This document shows, one piece after another, positions 59,801 through 64,000 of a stretch of DNA of 64,000 bases. A program made the position numbers and the translations under genes. The notes beneath the pieces are model-generated. The model did not search any database. It saw only the letters and a list, made by a program, of their open reading frames with translations, and was not told the origin of the DNA. This DNA comes from Acanthaster planci (Eukaryota; Echinodermata; Asteroidea; Valvatida; Acanthasteridae). The DNA lies in NCBI RefSeq assembly GCF_001949145.1, contig NW_019091398.1:236311-300310 (forward strand). The letters are read 5' to 3'. Every line of letters begins with the position of its first letter. Positions within the stretch are counted from its first letter, which is position 1.

Positions 59801-60995
59801 TGGGGAGAAGTTCTGGTACAGCAAAATTGCACATTACGACATTCCTTCTAGTATTAAAGGGTTGTTGTGAGTGCTTCTTGAAAAGCCTTGGTGGTGATTC
59901 ATAAAAAGTGCTTGCAAGTCCTGGATCACCTTATTGAAAGCAGAATCGGTCATCAACAGGTGTCTCTCATGTCAGTTGTTTGATTTTGCCAGTGCAGAAT
60001 CTAGTCATGTAGAGATGTCAGTTGGTTGGACCTTGCTATTGCTTATTATCTACTGTGGTTATTAACCATGACCAGTCATCAGATGCACCATACCAGTGAC
60101 ACGTTCCAGTCACACTTGCATTGCCAAAGGGAAAATATTTAAAAGAAACAAGGACTGTTTTTACAGTGGGCTTTTATTTAAAGTGTTTCACATGTACCTT
60201 TGATTTATTTAAAATAGCATTCAGGGTTATTACGTAGAAAAGTTGCATTGAATCGGATGAATCCTATCCCAGAAAGCATTCTAAAACTTATTTTGAACAT
60301 CACGCATGTCCACATAGGTGCTTATACAGAGTAGGATCTATAAATCACTTGAACAGCGAAGAGCGAAAGCCAGTGTTCGACACATTGTATTCAGCGGATT
60401 TTTGATTCTGTGAACATTTCAATGTGGCCTGTGGATTTCGTCTTATTGGGAGTCAACCATACTATTTTGTTCTAGCTGTGAAAATGAAAAAGATGTTTGG
60501 GCAGGCCAATGCTACTTTTCATTGTAAACCCAGCAGGGGTTTGTTTTCCATGTCTGTACTCCAACCTTAATTGAAAGACAAATGTGCCATCTTTTCAAGA
60601 AAATCTGCCTGGGGAAAGTCATGTTGTGCAGAAGCTGACAAATTTCTGCTCGTCACAACTTGATCACATGCCCCAATTTATAAACTGAAAATTGAAAATG
60701 AATTGACTAGCACTTTATAGATGATCCACAGAGTGGCAAAAGTATGTGGCTTAAAACAAAGTCACCTGCCTGTAGATCGAGGTTGTACACACACCGATTG
60801 TTAATGTGAATCCTTTTCCCCAGGGCTGCTGAGAAAGCATTCATCGAGGAGCGAGATGAGGTCACCCCCGGCCAGGAATGGGAACGGATTGCTCGCCTGT
60901 GTGACTTTAACCCAAAGAACAACAAGAACTGTAAAGATGTCACGCGACTCCGGTCCATACTGCTCCATCTCAAGCAAACAGGAATGGCCAAATAA
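53856..60995 (+). CDS. Clc: Clathrin light chain
   Basis: Complete gene, 5 exons: 53856-54009, 58999-59048, 59238-59370, 59618-59729, 60824-60995 (TAA), 206 residues. Clathrin light chain binds the hub of the clathrin heavy chain and controls triskelion assembly on coated vesicles. Visible parts: the acidic conserved N-terminal segment DPAAEFLAREQDELAGLEDD (the Hip1/Hip1R-binding consensus), a Gly/acidic linker, the heavy-chain-binding helix (ADRLANEPEKIRKWREEQKE, NEWKEIAKKEVVEWNARQAE), and a C-terminal EWERIARLCDFNP segment with RLRSILLHLKQ. There is no vertebrate-type neuronal insert in the visible exons. Single invertebrate type, so CLTA or CLTB cannot be assigned. Exon 3 has a CAGCAG tandem acceptor that could add one Gln. 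Confidence 0.93.
54655..57060. mobile_element. Foldback element, left arm split by another insertion
   Basis: Clathrin light chain intron 1. The right arm (about 56590-57060), reverse complemented, matches first 56161-56400 and then, further out, 54655-54898. Anchor words include GCAGATGTGTGCGGAT/ATCCGCACACATCTGC, CATCTGGGAAATC, TGGTTC-CACATGCTATGG and TAGCTAACNTANATGGAACTAC. Removing 54899-56160 joins the left arm, giving a foldback of about 1.15 kb with arms near 470-480 bp and a loop near 190 bp. Outer ends are imprecise. No coding capacity recognised. Confidence 0.75.
54899..56160 (-). mobile_element. hAT-like DNA transposon, 1,262 bp
   Basis: Ends CAGGGTTCTCCC and GGGAGAACCCTG are perfect 12-bp inverted terminal repeats with the CAGGG start typical of hAT elements. 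Flanking direct repeats TTGGCCA (54892-54898) and CTGGCCA (56161-56167) differ at one base; hAT duplications are normally 8 bp, so one flank may have mutated. The right subterminal region has several GYGTATCGGG-like repeats (about 56050-56135), as expected of transposase-binding sites. A minus-strand open frame at 55371-55562 starts MAETQSKLGSFFKP, resembling the N-terminus of some hAT transposases, but the catalytic part is missing. Probably a deletion derivative. Confidence 0.75.
57930..58315. repeat. 92-bp tandem repeat, four copies, hairpin in each
   Basis: Units at 57930-58021, 58022-58113, 58114-58205 and 58206-58297, then a short partial copy. Each begins GTGTAGCACTGTGTAGCA (first copy GTATAGCACTG) and contains GTGTAGCACTTTTTTGCTAC, then AC. 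That is an 8-bp stem GTGTAGCA/TGCTACAC with a 6-base loop; copy 2 has one stem mismatch (TGGTACAC). Further GTGTAGCA-like words occur around it (57831-57955, 58401-58425). In clathrin light chain intron 1. Confidence 0.85.
58919..58947 (+). other. Partial duplicate of clathrin light chain exon 2 start
   Basis: AG|GAGGCGTACTTGGT followed by GGTGATGAC lies 78 bases upstream of the real exon 2 start AG|GAGGCTTACTTGGTGATG. In the phase of exon 1 it reaches TGA within eight codons, so using it would end the protein. It looks like a local duplication that carries an acceptor-like AG. Confidence 0.5.
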
Positions 60996-62970
60996 AATGG
61001 TCAAAAGGGGAGGGGGGGAAATGTTTTAGAATTGTGAGTCATAAATGTATAGTAGTCACACACACAAATTCCATTTCCTGGGGCACTTCAGTATTTTTCT
61101 ACCCACCTTTTTTCTATTAGAGCCTTAAAAAAAGTTCATCATTCGCAATGCCAAACCTGAAGGGATGGGGAATTTGTAGTTTAGGATAGGACCAAGTTTC
61201 CGTCTTGGTTCGGCCGCACACACTCTGAGCATGGCAAGCGTTGTGCCACAAGCGTTGGGAATTTTTGTAAGGTTATCAAGTCAAAATTACGACCAAGGCT
61301 TTGCCAGGTACAAAGATGATCATAAGTTTTGAATGTTTTGATGTTTGTTGCATGCATGGAAAATGGAGATTTTACATTGACCTGGTTTCGTTGCATGTAC
61401 TCCAAGAGAAGATTTCTTCAACGTTTTGTTAAGATATCTGGCATGACATCTGACATGTCACATGTGTCGCTGATGTGTTGTGGTCTTAGGTTTCAGGTGT
61501 CATTTTATCATTTGGCAGTTTATTCTAGAAGGAAAAACTTACAAACAAAAGCTTAGAAGGAGAAACATAGAAAAGAAAGCAGTCACAGAGTTGTCTTCAA
61601 TTTGACAGATCTTTCCTTTGGAGAAATGAAAATTCCTCCAGTGCCACCATCTGTCCCCTCATGCCCTCCCAAGAAGTCATGATGTGTACCATTCCAGTAC
61701 GGTAGACCAATAATTTGTCTATGATAGTGTGGACCTGAATGTGTTGTATATGTTTGATAGCTGAAAAGGAGTCCATGTATCTTTAGGTGAAGGAAGATGG
61801 AAGAACACGTTTGTGCCAGATTTAGTAACAGGTTGACAGAATGGGCTTTGTGTTTGATAGTCGGGAAATATTGAGAGGAAATTGGACACCATTTGTGTAA
61901 TTTGAAATTTGTAGTGTAGGATATTACTTTAAATTGTCAGTTGAGTTACTTATGAGAGAAGTTAGCAAGACCCCACATGTACATGTTTTTCTCACCCGAG
62001 TAGTCTCAGGGGAGGAGACAGTGCGAGTGGAACTGATATCATAGCCAGATGCTGTATCTTCTTGTTGGGTCTCACAGGAACTGTAACCAAGTTCATTCTG
62101 AGACAAGCAGGCTGAGGTCATGATAATTGAAAGGTCATACTGCCAAAATAGACATCACTTCTCAGACTGCAGTACGTAGAGGAATTTTAAGACGATCCCC
62201 AGCTCTGCTCGGTAAAAAAGAGAAGTGAATGGGAAATGATGTACAGAACTGTTTGGTTTGACTTGCAGTTCCAGTTTTGGTACAACTGTTCTTATCAACA
62301 TGCTTAAATACTGTTGTCTTCAATTTTTGGAGAGCCACCAAATAATTCTCTGCCCCAGTCGATTTTTTAAAAATTATTTGCATTGGAAATAGAACACTGT
62401 AGTTGAGGTTGGACCTCTCTCATCCAAAGAGGGCACATTTCATGTCCTTGGTTAGGAGTCACCTTCTTATTGCTTTTACAATATTGTGCTGTGTGTTCAC
62501 TTTGAAATATAAGCAAGTTCTGCCCATGAAACTATGCTTTACTGTTTTAGCATGTGTAAGATCCTAGTATCCATCCTTTTGTTTTCCCCATTGTAACTGT
62601 AACAAATTAGCATACACCTTAAGTTAGCTTGGCCGTTACTGATATGTGTACTTGACCAACATTTTGAAATCCAGTCTCTCAAAACTTAACATTCAATGTT
62701 GGAGTTTGTTTTCCGCAATCTATATGTTATGCTTTCCATTACAGTTGATTCACAACAGTGTGCCTCCAAGAGTTTGTAACACGTTGGCCAAATTGTTATG
62801 TACGAAATCTTTCGACCCTACGCGCATTTGGAAAGGGTCAACAGATTTCGTGCGTTGTGATTGGTGAACGCGTTGCAAACTCTTGGAGGCGCACTATTGT
62901 GAATCGCCCGCATTGGTTCTGAAACTGTTGATTATATCATCTGTGAAATTATCATGAAATAATAAATGAA
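60996..62970 (+). other. Probable clathrin light chain 3' UTR
   Basis: No coding signal is seen after the TAA at 60993-60995. An AATAAA at 62961-62966 is a plausible poly(A) signal, which would give a 3' UTR near 2 kb; the AATAAA overlapping the stop codon is unlikely to be used. A palindromic MITE (62747-62905) lies within this stretch. Confidence 0.4.
62747..62905. mobile_element. Palindromic MITE, about 160 bp
   Basis: Left end GATTCACAACAGTGTGCC, then TCCAAGAGTTTG; right end, reverse complemented, GATTCACAATAGTGCGCC, then TCCAAGAGTTTG. The inverted match runs about 40 bases and continues more weakly (ACGAAATCT and TTGACCC in both arms). A 5-bp CATTA/CATTG pair outside slightly wider ends may be a target duplication. 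No coding capacity. Confidence 0.7.
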
Positions 62971-63663
62971 TTTGTACAGATGCCGGCTATTCATGTAGTG
63001 TTACAGCTTCACTAAATTCATAACTCAGCCTTGTAGTGTCTACTGCAGTAATATACCCCCTTGTGTTTTGATTGGTAATCATATTTTTGTGATATTGTAT
63101 AACAATGTATGGATACTTGTTTAGTATTAAATGCTCCATGAATATTATTCCAGGAAATGATTGTAATGTTTCATCATCTGCGCTGGTATTTCAAGTTTGT
63201 TGTGAGTCTACCCTTGATTACTGGTTGACCGGGAAAAAAAAACCCAACTGGTACAAGTTATACGTGCAAGATGAAATGTACTGTTTCAAGCAAAACAGGC
63301 TTGTGTGGAGGCCTTGCCCATTCCTGCATGGAATATTGAATATCTTTGAATTTCTAGGCAACTCAAGGGTTTTAGTGAAAAAGCATTCTTAGATGCTTGG
63401 TTATGAGGCAGAAAGGATTGAATGAAAACGATTTCCCAAAGCAGTTCTCCTTTTATGTTGACTTTGTGTTGAGAGAACTGTGTGTACAAGTGCCAACTTN
63501 CGGAACGAAAATGGCTGCTTATGTCTGCAGGACAGTATGTAGCCGTTCGTGTGCTAATTGTTCATGTGTATTGACGCATTATCCACCATTTTGGTTCCAA
63601 CAATTGCAACTCTATCCGCCCCGAGCTGAAGTGCATCCCCAATCGGTGAAAAGAAAGACAGGT
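62971..63663. other. 3' intergenic region, no gene seen
   Basis: Downstream of the likely clathrin light chain poly(A) signal. Short open frames here have no recognisable domain. There is one N at 63500. Confidence 0.5.
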
Positions 63664-63673
63664 GGTTACAAGC

Positions 63674-63895
63674 AAAGATTATATAGCGCCGGCCATAAAG
63701 GTGTTATCACCATGGGCGCCATTCTAGTGTGAACGTTAATGTGCGTGCGTGTGTTGCGGCGCCGGTGCGTGTGCATTAACAGGCACTGCGCAGGCGTAGT
63801 CCAACCAGAATGGCGCCTATGTGATAACAACGTTTTACGCGTATTCATGGTGAAGTTCCCCATCCTGTGCCGCTAAGCGGCGCTATACGATCTTT
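63674..63895. mobile_element. Mutator-like MITE with 10-bp target duplication
   Basis: The element is 222 bp and begins AAAGATTATATAGCGCCG; its other end reverse complemented is AAAGATCGTATAGCGCCG (two mismatches in 18). Perfect 10-bp direct repeats GGTTACAAGC flank it (63664-63673 and 63896-63905). A second inverted pair lies inside (GTTATCACCATGGGCGCCATTCT against GTTATCACATAGGCGCCATTCT). Duplications of 9-11 bp are typical of Mutator-like elements. No coding capacity. Confidence 0.8.
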
Positions 63896-64000
63896 GGTTA
63901 CAAGCTGGTTCTGACGCGCGTTCTGCGTGTACGCAAAGACCAAATGTACTCAGCGTGCTCCGTGTTAAACGCGTATATATTCTTGCGCGCTTATGTCACT

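Noticed and set aside
63397-63732. 111-codon plus-strand open frame near the window end
   Set aside because: It includes an N and runs into a MITE; no domain recognised.

Overview
This is a window of animal nuclear DNA. It has long introns with GT/GC donors and AG acceptors, a 316-base N gap, and many small DNA transposons. Gene content points to a marine invertebrate deuterostome, most likely an echinoderm or hemichordate relative: a SEA/trypsin/Frizzled/CUB/LDLa membrane protease, a HYR-domain membrane protein, a full-length SMCHD1 and a single-type clathrin light chain. ACATGTACATGTA runs are common. I cannot name the species.

Layout. (1) About 3.4-14.3 kb, plus strand: a type II transmembrane serine protease in 13 visible exons, first coding exon not found. 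Its order is TM, SEA, trypsin, Frizzled, CUB, LDLa, so the protease domain is internal rather than C-terminal. (2) 17.2-20.5 kb, plus strand: a complete 4-exon, 334-residue single-pass protein with two HYR domains. (3) 24.2-52.5 kb, minus strand: a complete SMCHD1 orthologue reconstructed as 41 coding exons, 2025 residues, with an N-terminal GHKL ATPase and a C-terminal SMC hinge. (4) 53.9-61.0 kb, plus strand: clathrin light chain, 5 exons, 206 residues, divergent from SMCHD1 with 1.3 kb between start codons.

The reading frame is continuous across all reconstructed junctions in the four genes, and each total length divides by three, so the exon maps are internally consistent. The genes show no sign of forming one pathway; this is ordinary gene-dense animal sequence.

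The rest is introns and intergenic DNA carrying mobile elements, several with clean ends: a 222-bp MITE with a 6-bp target duplication and an empty site visible in a paralogous repeat 7.5 kb away; a foldback element split by a hAT-like element; a Mutator-like MITE with a 10-bp duplication; a piggyBac-like element containing the N gap; an inverted pair of TIR elements; a SINE-like palindrome; and a decayed LINE. The most unusual items are the protease architecture, its Ser in place of the usual oxyanion-hole Gly193, and a 40-bp tandem array in SMCHD1 that copies a 5' splice site seven times.
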